DNA of 64,000 bases from Straminergon stramineum (lineage: Eukaryota > Streptophyta > Bryopsida > Hypnales > Calliergonaceae): contig OY987269.1 of assembly GCA_963920665.1 (NCBI GenBank), positions 5,024,501-5,088,500 of the forward strand, given 5' to 3'. Position 1 is the stretch's first letter; each line of letters begins with the position of its first letter. Positions 24,074-36,572 of the stretch are shown here, one piece after another. The notes under the pieces are model-generated. The model worked only from the letters and a program-made list of their open reading frames with translations, ran no database searches and was not told where the DNA came from. The position numbers and the translations under genes were made by a program.

Positions 24074-27000
24074 ATGGGCAACAACGGGTCGTCTTCCGCC
24101 AGTGCTAACGTCCCGCGCCGCTCGTCCGCTCACTACGACTCGGGCTCTTCTTCCCGATCAACCCTGCCGTCGCCTCGTTACAGCAACACTTACTACGAAG
24201 ACCAAGGTCCGTCATCGCCTCCTCTTTACGCACAACCCCCTCCACCCCCGCCGAAAAAAACGTTTCAGCGACGGCGGTCGCGCAAATTCTCGGTTATCAA
24301 CGACAATTACAGTTCCGTGGAGCAGGTGCAACAGGCGTTGGGGGAGTCAGGGCTCGAGTCTTCCAACCTCATCGTGGGCATCGACTTCACTAAAAGCAAC
24401 GAGTGGACGGGGAAGCATTCATTCTCCGGGCGGAGCCTGCACGCTATCGGGAGTGAGCCCAACCCGTACGAGAAGGCGCTTGCGATTGTGGGCAAGACGT
24501 TGTCGAAATTCGACGAGGATAATCTGATTCCTTGCTTTGGCTTTGGGGATGCGACCACACATGACAAGAATGTGTTCAGCTTCAATTCGGATCACCGTCC
24601 CTGCGAAGGGTTTGAGGAAGCGTTAACGAGGTATCGGACGATTGTGCCGCACCTACGGCTTGCGGGACCGACGTCGTTCGCGCCCATCATCAACGCCGCG
24701 GTGGATATCGTCGAGGAGAGCGGAGGGCAGTATCATGTGCTCATCATCATCGCAGGTTGGTTTAGGGTTTCTACTTTCTTCTTGCAATGCAATGTTGATT
24801 TGCTTTCCTGGTTTTGTTTACTGCTTACGAGCTGTTCGTCCTCGCCAATGGTGGCATACCACCTTTAGATTAGAAGACCTCAATCTGCAAGGCTTCATAG
24901 AGATTATTGAGCTTTTGAGGTTGTTTTCGAGTTGGCCAATCGTTGAATGAGCCATCTCAGTCTGAGCAACTCCATCAACACAAGCTTCATTGGACTTTGT
25001 TCCCGGGTTAGATTGCTGCGTGAAAGCCTGATCCTCTTCTCGAATGTTTGCGTACCACCTGGCGATTAAAAGGTCTCGGGCTCAATCTACAAGGTCTCAT
25101 TGAGATTCTGGAGCGCTTGAGCTTGTTCTCGATTCGGGAAATTGAAGAATGAGCCTTCTCAATAACCTGTACGCAAATCTGTCAACACAAGCTCTATTGA
25201 TTTTGTGGCTTTGGACCAAAGGTGATGGCTGTGTTGACTCTACCGAAAGGGAGGAGGCCAAGTTCATCAACACAGGCTACATCCACAGTGAAGTGACGTT
25301 GGTTTTGACGTTTGTCGGGACTCCAAAACCAAGCTTTAGGGCACACTTCATTGTGCCAGCAAAGTTGGCGGAGGTCGGAGTCGGTAATGCCTTTGCCGGC
25401 CTTGATCGTCAAAACAATCGTCGTTCGTGTCTATACGAGTAGGGGAAAGTAGTGAAGGCGTCGGATTGCCTTGTTGTCAGAGTGTGTTGATATCAATATG
25501 TGAATGTGTGATGCTTTCAATTCTTTAACAAATCCCACGATGGGAGTTTTTATCCAAATTGGGCAAATGATATACATTTGGAAAGCTCGCGACAGTATAC
25601 AATATCCAATCGTATATTATGAGCTTAATTTGGAACCACACTACGATTTTCAGTTCAGGTCGCAAAATAATACTGGTGTGCCCTTCTATTGGAGGTCCAG
25701 TTACCTATTTCTGATGGTTCCTGCATTTCGTATCCTATTGGATTGAGTTCTTTTGTTTTGTCGTTGCTCGTAGTTTTATGCTCGTAGCCCGCTCCCCTCA
25801 CTTTCATTGCCACATAGCCCAGTGCGGTTAGAATACGAAAGATGGTGTAATAGATTCGTGACCTCGTCCTCCACTCTCGTTTGAGAGACAAAGCTTTTAG
25901 TGTACTATTGGATGCAGTTGTTTCGTTGTGTCACTCCACGTAGTTTTATGCTCGTAGTTCCCTCCCCTCACACTTTCATTGTCACAATGCACTGTGCGGT
26001 TGGATAGACGAAAGTTGGTATAATAAATTCATAACCCCATCCTTCACACACTCTTTTTGAGAGAGCCGAAGATCTCCTAAGTCTCAGTCTTGGTGTAGTT
26101 TGGAGCGGAGTTATGAATCGAAATACGTGTGACATAATGGGGAATCGATTGCCTGTGTGATCCCACAGATGGGGCAGGTGACTCCAAGTCAAATTTCCTA
26201 CTTTTGGTGTTTGCTGCATTTAGTATACTATAATTGTCTTGTCTTGTTGAGGAGAGGATTGGATTGGATTGAGTTCTTTCTTTCAGTCACTGCATGTTGT
26301 TTCATGCCCTAAAACCCATCCTCCGCACACTCTTTTAAGAAGTCCGTCGATCTCCAAGATTTGGCAGTCTTGATGTAGTTCAGAGGAGAGTGTTATGCCA
26401 AAGCTCGTCTCAGTCCTGACAGTCCGAGTCTTAGTCCTATTCCACTTATGAATCCCATCCCATGGACTCAATGTGTTCCCGAATGCCTGTGTGATCCCAC
26501 AGATGGTCAGGTAACCCGAAGCGTGGACGTCGCCGACGGCCAGCAAAGCCCTCAAGAGCAATCCACGGTCGACGCCATCGTGAACGCGAGCTACTACCCT
26601 CTTTCCATTGTCCTGGTCGGCGTGGGCGACGGCCCTTGGGACATGATGCGCGAGTTCGACGACAACTTGCCTCTCCGCAGCTTCGACAACTTCCAGTTCG
26701 TCAACTTCACCGCCATCATGCAACGCAACTTGCCTGCCTTGCAGAAGGAGGCCAGCTTCGCTTTGGCCGCGCTCATGGAGATTCCGCACCAGTACCGCGC
26801 CACGCTCGAGCTCGAGATGCTGAGCAAGCAGGTGGGGAGGTCGCCGGGAATGAAACCGTTGTTGCCCCCGCCCAAGGTTATGCAGAGAGACGGGTATCCC
26901 ATGTCCGGGTACCAACCACCACAACCACAGCAGCAATTTCAGCAACAACAGGGGTATCAGTCGAGGCAGCAAGGGCAGCAGCAGGGGTATAATGGAGGGT

Positions 27001-27320
27001 ATCAAAACTACGGGCGTCCGCCTTCGAGTCGAGAGCAGTACCCCGCTACGCAACATGGATATGGTGGTAGTGGCGGGTACGAGTACCAGGGGTACAACAA
27101 TTGGGACTCCCCGCCTTCGGCGCCGGTTCCGAATTCGAATTCGAATCCGTTTGCTCGCGGGAATCAAGAGACGCCGAATGTGGATTGCCCTGTTTGTCTC
27201 TCTGACAAGAAGGACATGGCTTTCAATTGTGGGCATCAGACGTGCCGAGGGTGTGCTGAGAGTCTGCAGTGTTGTCCGATTTGCAGGGATCCGATTACCA
27301 CCCGGATACGGCTTTACTAA
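24074..27320 (+). CDS. RGLG: RGLG-type copine/RING E3 ubiquitin ligase, 2 exons, 499 aa
   Basis: Exons are 24074-24755 and 26503-27320 (1500 nt, GT-AG intron, GAT codon split after its first base). RGLG proteins are plasma-membrane-linked RING E3 ligases in Arabidopsis hormone and stress signalling. The protein begins MGNNGSSS, an N-myristoylation type start, which fixes the start codon. A Pro-rich stretch (about 52-60) and a basic RRRSRK follow. The copine/vWA domain spans about 85-345 with the metal-site motif DFTKSN (Asp104, Thr106, Ser108) and conserved [10 protein letters not shown] and [11 protein letters not shown] Gln/Gly/Tyr-rich linker (about 370-440) follows. The C-terminal C3HC4 RING (about 456-489) runs from CPVCL through CGHQTC to CPICRDP, and the protein ends TTRIRLY. 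Length and order match the family. A long antisense ORF over exon 2 is a composition artefact. The intron is unusual and is listed separately. Confidence 0.95.
24851..25200. repeat. Direct duplication in the first half of the RGLG intron
   Basis: Unit 1 (about 24853-25005) and unit 2 (about 25049-25205) align over about 150 bases. Shared blocks are TACCACCT, CTCAATCT.CAAGG, ATTGAGATT or AGAGATTATTGAG, GAATGAGCC and TCAACACAAGC. Divergence is considerable, so the duplication is not recent. Confidence 0.75.
25725..26521. repeat. Three-fold direct repeat at the 3' end of the RGLG intron, including a copied splice acceptor
   Basis: Three diverged units lie at about 25725-25890, 25903-26190 and 26262-26521. 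Units 1 and 2 share TAGTTTTATGCTCGTAG, CTCCCCTCA and GTGCGGTT. Units 2 and 3 share CACACTCTTTT, GATCTCC, CTTG(A/G)TGTAGTT and GCCTGTGTGATCCCACAG. Units 2 and 3 both cover the intron end plus the first ~20 bases of exon 2. A second complete 3' splice site therefore stands at 26168, upstream of the true one at 26502. Confidence 0.85.
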
Positions 27321-28639
27321 AGAGGCCAGTAGGAGAATTGCGATCGGTGTCATGGGTGGCGTGGGATTTTATGAAATGGGATGCTATGGATATGGAGAGG
27401 TTCAGATCAGATCAGAGTGTTGGATTGTTTCAGTCGAGCGGTCTCGTGCAACTATGGAAACTCCCCTTCAATGGTTGAGGACAAATCGAGGTGGTTTTGA
27501 ATGTGACTGAGTACAATCCTGACCTAGTTAATCTGATGGGGCAGGGAGCTCCCCCAAATGACATCGTTGGAATGTGTTAACAGGTGTACTACAGTCGGTG
27601 ACAGTATGCAGGATGTTGGTCTTGGAGAAGAAGATTATATTGATGAGTAGTAGAGCTCCCCTACCTGCAGCAGCATTTCAGCCTGGAATCTGCTGAAGCC
27701 TGTGCTAACGGAGACCAGGGTTAGGAGTAGTAACATCAGAGTAGGGTCTGAAAGAAGTTTTTTATTTTATTTTAGTTATTTTTGAATAAATCTTTACAGG
27801 GGAGAGGAGCTTGCTGGTGACTTATCTTAGTGGGTTAGTTGTGGATCTTGTGAAGTTTTGATCCGCACTGGGTTTATATGAGATTAGGATCATCTGATCT
27901 CAAGTCTCAAGGTGAAGACGTTTTGTATATAGGTAGTGGGTGTCGGTGATTCGGAATTTTAACGTCGTTACATCAGGGAGATGTGGAGGTTATTAGTTGT
28001 ACACTAGTACAGTGGAGTGGACTTATATCTGAATCTACAGACTGTCTGTGAACACTTTTTCTTTTCCCAAGTTGGTTGTTTGGGCTAAAACCCTTGGGTC
28101 TATTAAACCCTAAGTTCCTGGATTGGGGCGTTTTTTTGGCCTGAAGTTTTGGTAGATTTGTAATCCATTTTTCGCAAAGAAATTTATGTAAATTTTCAGT
28201 TTGTGGTACTTCATGACAATTATAAGATTACCCTCATTTGAGATTATTCCTATTCTGAGGTATTTTATGGTAGAATGAATGAAAATTAGGAAAAGACTTT
28301 AGCAGATGTATTCATTACCATTGTTTGTAATTTTCTCCTATTAGGTGGGTACACCCCAAAGTGCCACAAATTGGTACTATGTCTAGTTACTATTACTAGG
28401 TTGTGCAGAATTTCATATTGTCTTGTTGGCAAGTGAAAGGAGGTTCTAATGCACCAAAGAACATGCCATTTTGAATACATTATGCAAAAGTTATGGAGGG
28501 TCAAAGTTTGTTTCTAAAAGCGTTTCTTCCACATAGGTACATAATTGGTTTTAGAAATGTACATAATTTGAAGATTAGGTGCCATTTGGGGGGTGCCTAT
28601 TGTAACACTTACATGAATAAGGCTTATGTGACTTTGGAA
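27321..28639 (+). other. RGLG 3' flank; AATAAA at 27785
   Basis: Moderate GC content continues to about 28120 and then falls. An AATAAA at 27785-27790 could be the polyadenylation signal. No second gene is supported. Confidence 0.45.
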
Positions 28640-30313
28640 TTAACAACAATAACACTTATATAAATAAAGGATGAAAATATATAATACATGAATGTCTTCA
28701 TACATCCAATTGTAATGAAAGAATGAATCTAGTGTAGTTCGATGAGATTCTTGTACATGCCAAGATCCTATTTCCTTTTGAAGTGTTTGAATGCTTTGGA
28801 TGAGAGGTATAACATTAGTAGGTCTTTGTTCCAAAAAATGTTTCAAGGTCATTGATGCACTTTCAGCATCCTTGAATCCTACTCTATCTAACACATCATC
28901 AATTTGCACATTGTTAGCTTCTTCAATGGTTTCATTGTCAACAACATCATCTTTTCCATCAAGTATACCTATAATTTCCTCCTCATTAGGTATGTAGGAA
29001 TTGTTTAGATCAAACTCTAGGTCATAGTTGATGAACTTATTTGCATTCATAGTGGGCCTAGGTTCTTTCTCTGCACTTATTAATGCCAATTGTTCTAGTA
29101 AGGTAGTAACTTCTTCCAAGTCTTCCTTCTATATTGCTTTGTGAGCTTCTCTATCTCTTGTAATTGCCTCCATTGTCAAAAAGAACTAAAAGAATACATG
29201 TATGTTTCCAACAATTCATGGTTGTTGATGTAGTAACTCCAATAAGCCAAGCCTTCTCTAACATTATCATAGATTGATATACATAAATATCTTTAGTCTT
29301 ATTTTCCATAAGAGAATCTATCTCATGTTGAATTAGTTGCTTGCAATATTGAGCTTTAAAGGATTGAATAATTCCTACATCCATGGATTGAGTTGGAATC
29401 TACTTGTACTGTTTGGAGGCAAGAATTCAAATCTAGTCACCTTCAATTGTGCACCTACATTAGGTACCTGATGACTTGAGAAATTGTCAATCAATAGTAA
29501 GACCTTATCTTTCTATGCAACAACTGTCCCCCTCTCAAAATCATCCATAAATTCCTCAAATACATTTGTAGTCATCCAAGCCTTCTTATTTGCAAACCAC
29601 TTAATTCTAAGGTTACTTGGATTGTGAATAAGCAAAGGAGGAAGTTTGATGGTACCATCAACATTTGTAGTGTATGCAACAGGGTGATGCATTCCTTCAT
29701 CTTTCTAAATAGCTTCTTTGTAGCAAGCATTCAGTTTGGCTCAACCATGCAATAGAGGTTTGTTTCATCCATAATGAATATGTCAAAAAGAGCATATTGA
29801 AATACAAGAAGTTTAATTTCCTCCATCCTCCTCAAGATCTCAAGGGAAGTATCAATAGTTGCATCCTCTCCATGATGAGCATACCCCTTGATATGAAATC
29901 TCTTTTTGAATCTATCTACCCATCCTTGTGAAAATTGAAGATCCTTTTCACCCTTAGCTCATAGAATCATGCAATAAAATTTCTCTACAGCAACAACTAT
30001 AGGATCATCAAACAAAACAACATTATGATCCTCTATAACCTTAAACCATGGGAAAGTAGCTTGCTCCACGTGTGGACATTGAGCTTTCTTAATACACTTT
30101 GAGACAATTAGATGTTGAACATCAATATTCAATAGATCTCTCCTCTTTAGTAATTTTGCAAATGCTCATCTCAGAAGTTGAGGCATAGTAAGTAGAATTA
30201 GCCCAAGCAGTCAAAGCCCTATTGGTGATATTCTATCCACTAGACACCAACCTCTAATGATATTGAAGGATCTCTTTCTTTTGCACCCGAGTAAATTTAA
30301 AGCCCTTTCCCAT
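28640..30313 (-). pseudogene. pogo/Tigger-type transposase, disrupted
   Basis: Reading the minus strand from the ATG at 30313 gives the family in order. An N-terminal psq-type HTH start (MGKGFKFTRVQKKEILQYH) comes first. A CENP-B-type HTH remnant (SQGWVDRFKKRFHIKGY, near 29900-29950) follows. The DDE core has FIMDETNLY (near 29775), LLLIDNFSSHQVP (near 29480) and QSMDVGIIQSFKAQY (near 29370). An acidic C-terminal region ends at 28640. The core is interrupted by several stops, some at positions where Gln (CAG) is expected, for example just upstream of QSMDVG. Length is about right for an autonomous pogo-type transposase (about 500-560 codons). I looked for terminal inverted repeats on both sides and found none I could defend. 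Confidence 0.85.
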
Positions 30314-31317
30314 TGTAAGCCTAAACTTCTAGCTCTCTAAATCATCAAATCACTAATTTGTCACATCATAACATTACTAAATCCTCAAATGTCAAAACAC
30401 CAGCTAAAATTCAAAGAGGTTGATGCAAGGGAGCTTGAAGTTTAAATCCTAGAGAGGTTGATGGAATTTATGGCCAATATTTTCTCCATGATGTGGAATG
30501 GTTGATGGAGTTAATGGCTAATACAATATTGTCTCTAAGATGTGGAATGGATGATGTGTGAAGATATTGTGACTTGTAAAAAGTATTATAAATGCCAATT
30601 ACAACATGACCTATATAGTATTGTACATGATGGACCTAATTCAATTTCATCCAAGTTATAAATTGTCATAAACTTACTTTCATCTAAATTAACACTTATT
30701 GAGGTGAATTCATTGAAGAAGGGAGCATATAATTTTTTATAAGTTCTCTTAACAATTAACAATTAACACTTGCTAGTGTATTTTTCAGAATTAATTGGGG
30801 AAGTGCAATTTTCCTCAACACATATGTGATTTCAATAATTATCGGGGTAATGAATATTGAGGGTGGACTATAGTCCACAATCCTAGTGGTTTTTCTGGTA
30901 ATTCTTAAAAGGAGAAAGTTTGATTATTTCAAATAAAACTTTGAGAATGTATTGGTTGAAGTTTAATTAGAAATTATGTAATATATTCCCCTCAAAAACA
31001 CCAGCCATAAATTTCTTAGTAGATGGGGTTGTTTGGAAGAGAAATAAAAATAAAAATGATTGATCCAATTTGACAAGTCTGTAGTATCAATTATGTATAT
31101 AGGTACCAATGTAGATACAAGTATAGATACATATATGGATTTGAATACTTAGGGATTTTATATACATGAATAGATGTGGATAGACATACATATAGATACA
31201 GTTGTTGATATAAGTGAAAATTATCCCATATCTTTTGATACAAATTGAGTTGATACTAATTTTTGAATTCTTGGACTTTCGGGAAAAATAAGGTAAGTGT
31301 GGTTGACTTCAAGTTTG
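30314..31317. other. AT-rich intergenic DNA
   Basis: The 5' flank of the transposase relic shows two short near-repeats (GTTGATGGA(A/G)TT, at about 30457 and 30510). From 31085-31205 there is a loose run of GATAC/TAGAT words. No gene is seen. Confidence 0.45.
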
Positions 31318-32271
31318 TTAACCCCTAAAGGTTTTTGACTATGTTTTCACTAAAAACGCTCCAAAACTGTCATCTCCAATACAAGTACCAAATTTCAGAA
31401 AAAAATACATTTTTGGACAAATGTAACTGTAAGATCTTGTAGTGATCTGGTTTGGGAAGATGTGGAAAAAATTTCAGAAATTTCCACCGTTTGGATTGCA
31501 AGATATTAGCATTTGAAGTGACAAAAAGCCATTTTTTGGCCCTGCAAAAATCCGGGCAGATGCACTCCACAAGGTCAGATCATTACGAAAAAATGTCCAA
31601 AATGGTTGTAACTCTTTGGATTCATTCTTCAAGTCATGTTGGCTACATGCTTGAAAAATTTTAGATCATTTGGAATTGTACAACATATAGGAAAAAAATA
31701 GTAAGTTGAAAGAAGTAGAGAATGATTCAAAATACTAAAGTGTTAATAATTTATTTATGGAATTGAAAAATTCCAATCCCAATGGTTAAATTTTTGTAAT
31801 AAACAATCTACATCTCAAGTTTTTATTTTTTTCCAAAAATATGAAAAATTGAGTGAAATAAAGGTCTTCAAAGTTTATTTGAGAGTAGAGATTCCAGTAC
31901 TACCCACAAACTACCCACAACTAAAACTCTTCATAACTTTCATCTCACGAATCAAAATGGAATGATTCAAATCTTTTCATGTATATATAAATGTAGAAAA
32001 CCAATTTCAAATTTTTATTTAAAAAAAAAGTGATTTTTCAAGAAGTTTTTTTTGCTGCCCATGCTACCTGCCAAGCAATGAAAACAACATACCATACAAT
32101 AACTTTTTAACCATGTATTCAAAAGTTATGAAAATTGTTGGGTCTTAAAGCTACTCCTCGGGAAAATGTTGTGTGAAAATTTCAAAGAAAAAAAATAAAA
32201 ATTCCATCCGTAGTGAGCTGCCCGAAATCACTATGTTGCCAAAAAACACCATTTGGTCCTTTAGGGGTTAA
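31318..32271. mobile_element. 954-bp TTAA-ended element
   Basis: It begins TTAACCCCTAAAGG and ends CCTTTAGGGGTTAA, a perfect 14-base inverted terminus including TTAA. The right half (31750-32271) matches the arm at 1-495 over about 500 bases in the same orientation. Shared blocks include AACTACCCACAAACTA, CATACAATAACTTTTTAACTATGT-like and AATCACTATGTTGCC. There is no coding capacity. It is consistent with a non-autonomous piggyBac-type element. Confidence 0.75.
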
Positions 32272-32626
32272 TTGAGACTTTGGCATGTTGGTTGACTATC
32301 TACTCAAATACTAATGTAATGAGGACTTTGTGTAACATATGTAATTGTATAACAATGCTTCAAATAATAGTGGGCATTGCGTTGGTTTATTCCTACCATC
32401 AATGTTGTTACTATTTCAATTTCTATATGACTTTTTAATGTCTTATTTTTTGAATTTGGTTTTCTATTTGCTCTAATTAAAAATGAACAAATTTGAATAT
32501 CACTTAGCTTCTTCACAAATATGTTGATTTAATAATGTAATGACTTCACCTATTTCTCATCAATTTTTCTATTGAAGAATGTAATGCTTAAGGTCTCAAG
32601 TTTCTATTAGTATAAAACAAAATCTA

Positions 32627-33103
32627 CTATTGAAAGGTTGGTGTCTTGATAAGATAATCTGGCCAAGGACTTGGTGGCAAGGGAGTTATATGACAATTTG
32701 AGATAGATGAGCAAGTACATGTTAGATATCTTATATGAGGCAACCACCAACTAGTTTCTTTCAATAAGATATATTCTTTATCCGTTACATCTTCAAAAGC
32801 TAGACACCTAGGTATTAGTACATTTTGGATTTTTGCCTTATGAGTTGCAAATTGTTTTCGATGTATGGGATCAAATCTAGGTCCAGTGTATTTGCGAGTA
32901 TGAAGGTTCATATGACAAAAATGATCATATACTTCTCGATCCATCATAGAATCTTTAAGAACGGCTCTAAAAAGTGCTAATTTTTTAAGCTTTTCTAATG
33001 CTTCTTTTTCATTATAGCGAACTGGATCAGGTGGTACTTTTGCTAATCTCTTTAATTTTTTTGGAGGTTGTAGTGCCGGATGCATTGACATTTTTTTAAT
33101 CAC
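32627..33103 (-). CDS. Unidentified 158-codon ORF, lysine-rich
   Basis: This ORF stands out from the AT-rich background by its composition. About the first 115 residues read like a real protein: basic and charged, with PPKKLKRLAKVPPDPVRYN, REVYDHFCHMNLHTRKYTG and RCLAFEDVTDKEYILL. The last 35 residues after TSWWLP look random and may be intron. I recognise no family, catalytic motif, signal peptide or membrane segment. It may be one exon of a longer gene or part of a transposon. It lies about 350 bases beyond the TTAA-ended element on the same gene-poor stretch. Confidence 0.4.
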   Translation of the reverse strand: MIKKMSMHPALQPPKKLKRLAKVPPDPVRYNEKEALEKLKKLALFRAVLKDSMMDREVYDHFCHMNLHTRKYTGPRFDPIHRKQFATHKAKIQNVLIPRCLAFEDVTDKEYILLKETSWWLPHIRYLTCTCSSISNCHITPLPPSPWPDYLIKTPTFQ

Positions 33104-36100
33104 TTTTAAAAAAATGTGATATTAAATTCATATGTATCCTTTTTCACTATCATTTGAAATGAAGGTAAAATGACAAGTATACATTAAATTGATTTTAAAA
33201 AATAATCAAATTTTGCAATAAACTTAAAATTTAAAATAGAAATATTATACACTTCCTAGCTTTGTAGATTTAAAAAAATTAATGGTTGAATAATTGAAAT
33301 GATTAACATTTAAGAAAAAAATAAGTTAATTGCACTCACCTTACATGTTGGAATTCATTCAAAATTTGTTTCAATTTGTAATAGTATCTATTCATTTATT
33401 TATATATTTTTCAACCTTCAAGTATTTTAGATTCTTGTGCCAAATAATTTTTTTTCAATTGCAACATATGGTGAAAAAATGTGCAATCTATTTGTAAATT
33501 ATGGAAAAAGATAGAAAAAAATTAGAATCAATTTAGAATACAATATAATATCAAAAAAATGGCCCAACAATGAAATTAACAAGCAAGAAATGACAAGAAA
33601 TAATCACATAGAAAGATGCAACTTTTGATGTCATAAAGAAGATCTTAGTATTGTATATCTCATTCAAAAGATGAACCAAGAATACATAATCTCGAGATGA
33701 TTGAAATATTATTCAAAAAATGTAATCATGTCTACCTAAGAATTTTAGTGTTTTCTTTCTTTACACTAAATACATCAATCATTAATTTATTCTAACTTCT
33801 AAACAATGCATATTGTAATATATTGAATATTCTCTCACAACTATGTTAATTGATTTTTCTTGAGATTTTACAAATCCCTAGATTTATTTTGAAATTATTC
33901 AAGCTCTACCAACCAAAATAGAATATATGTCAAGATAAAATAGTATAATTTTTAGAATTTAATTCATTGATTTAAAGTGTGTCCTTTGAGCACCAAAAGG
34001 CACAATCATTTCTTACTAATCTAAATCTCCCTTGCATCTTGTACCAATGAAGGACAATTAGATGGCAATATTTTTTAGAAGAACTCCAAACTACTCAGAG
34101 TAATATTTTGTAAATAGTACCTTAGAAGTACATCAAGAAAAAAAGAATTAATATTTGTGTTCAAGGAGAAGCCATTAAAAAATAAATTCTATTAATGAAC
34201 TTTTTAGTTTAATTTCAAGCAAAAGTGATGTAGGATATTTAGAGTTTAAGAAGTGAACATGAGATATAGAATTTTTTTCAAAACTATAATAAAAAAATGA
34301 AAAGAACTTACTTTTAATGCACAATTTAACAACACTATATAATCTAGCATATCCAAATTTGGAAGTGGAAAAATTAACTTTTTAAACTCTTTGACATGCC
34401 TTGACACATTACCAATGGCGTTGTAGGTATTAAAAAGTTTATAAAAAGAATTTAATGATGACTTTCAAGTATGGAAACTAAACTACGAAATAAATCATAC
34501 AATTATATGCACATGAAATTTCCAAGAACTAAAGTAAAAAGACTTCTTAGACCACTCCCATTATGGCGATGGTTTTAATTTGTAGCTTTGTTTGATCTAT
34601 AGAATTCTCATTGCTTGAAACAATACAATTTAGAAGTTCATCTAAGGTTGATTGTGTAAACATTTTTCCAATTGGATATATAATTCATGTTTACATAGAT
34701 TCTCTAATACAGTATGCAAATGGTATCTATATTAATTGTTTTTTGTTTGTAAAATAATTAAGGATTTGGTTTAAATAAATGACCATAAGTTAAGATATTT
34801 TGGGAAAGCATCATTCTTGTATGTTGAAGACCTACTTGGACATTTGTAAAGTCAATAAAGATGACAATGAAATCAAAATGTCCGTTTGGCTTGTAGTAAA
34901 TGCCATCATTCACTCTAAATAACTCCAATAGTAAACCTATCTATTACCACAATCATTTCAATTCATCCTATATGTATTCAAAGGATACATTTCAAAAAAA
35001 AATGCACACCATAAGTACATGAGGGTAGAAGTAGACTTTGGGTGGTAATAGTCTCATCCACTAAAATTACGATGTAAGTGCCCTTTAACTTAGTATATGT
35101 AACAACCTTCACTTGTCTAAGTTATTTACTAATATTAGATTAAAAAAATTATGGATAATTATTTTTTAATATTACTTTATGTATTCAACAATAGTTGACA
35201 CACATATGTAGTGATCTATCTTTTTCGGGACAAACAAGCTAGGTGCTACAATAAATAATTTTAAATGCCTAATGAAATTTGAAAATAGATCTCTCATGAC
35301 TTAAAGAACAATTATAAACCATCAATACTAACTACAATAGAGAGACTTATATTAAGCAGAAGTTCACAAGAAATAAAAATCACAAAAGCTTCTTATATGT
35401 TAATTATTTTCTAATTTGAAAACCATATTCAAGACAAGCGTACTACAATGAAAGAGTTCTACTATCACTTTGACCCCTAAAGCTAACTAGTGAGGTCCAA
35501 AATTGCTTTGAAATAGTCAAATTTGAAGTAAGGCTACGATCTTCATCTATATTTATTCTATAATAAATTCACTTGTCATATTTTTAGTTAACTTATTCAA
35601 ATACATCCTCCTAAATTTTAGATTGATCCCCCTCACCAATTGCAAGATCAATGTGCCTAAACTTCAAAAAGTAGATTTTTGAAGCCCTTTCTAAAGGTGA
35701 AGTAAGTTGTCTTCTAACATTTTTAGAAAAAAACAAGTATGTCCTATGACTTGAAATTTATCCAATATATTGCGAAATGGATTGAAAATACAAATTTTTA
35801 ATGCTATTCCTCTTTAAAAAAATACAAATGAAATAAAATACTAAAGTGCTAATAACTTTGGCAAGAATTTGAAGAATGGTCAATGCCAAAGGTGAGAGTG
35901 CTCTATCGAGCAATATGTATCTTATTTTTATGTTCTTGTTTAAAACTCTATGAAATTATATATAATAAACAACTTCATTTGTTTTCTACCTTCATTACTT
36001 GCAAAATAGAATTCCTCGTAACTTTGAACTAACAAGTCAAAATTGAATGGCTTAAACATTATTGTTTAGCTTTCAGTCTATTTAACCAAATTAAATGAAT

Positions 36101-36572
36101 TTATCTAATTTTAGAACATATTTTTAGCTACCTCCCTTGGTACTAAAATTTAAAAATAACTTTTAAATTTTGCAATAATTATTGGAATGACAAGCAATGA
36201 AGCTTCATACATTGTATTTGATGTGTAGAAGCTATTCTAAAAGTTTCATATAAAGAATTCAAAATATGAAGTCAAAAGAGATTGTATGAGTTTTCACAAA
36301 GTCTAAAGTAGGATCATTAGGCCTTCAAGGTTTAATTTAATAAATAAATAAATGAACATTCATGATATATATTTCAATTTGCTAAAGTTGCAATAGTGGC
36401 TAGATTTTTGCTTCATTATTAAAATGAATTAAATGTGTCTATGAACAAGTAACCCAATAAATGCTTTGAAACTCTTTGATAACCAAATATTTTTATGAAA
36501 TCCCCTCAATGAGGTAAACTACAAGTTATGAAAAATAATGAGTTGTCTTAAATAGACTGACTTTGTGTAAGG
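33104..36572. other. Very AT-rich intergenic DNA, no gene seen
   Basis: Nothing gene-like appears in these 3.5 kb. A CCCCTAAAG terminus fragment lies near 35473. The 35980-36310 stretch weakly resembles the arms of the repeat at 1-1140. Confidence 0.5.

Noticed and set aside
24756..25443. Extra RGLG exons from ORFs inside the intron (for example 25149-25442)
   Set aside because: The vWA domain joins directly across 24755/26503 without missing residues. The ORFs fall in duplicated intron units.
26283..27353. 356-codon minus-strand ORF, the second longest ORF in the window
   Set aside because: It is exactly antisense to RGLG exon 2. Its Leu/Arg/Pro-rich composition is what the GC-rich sense codons give in reverse; it has no motif.
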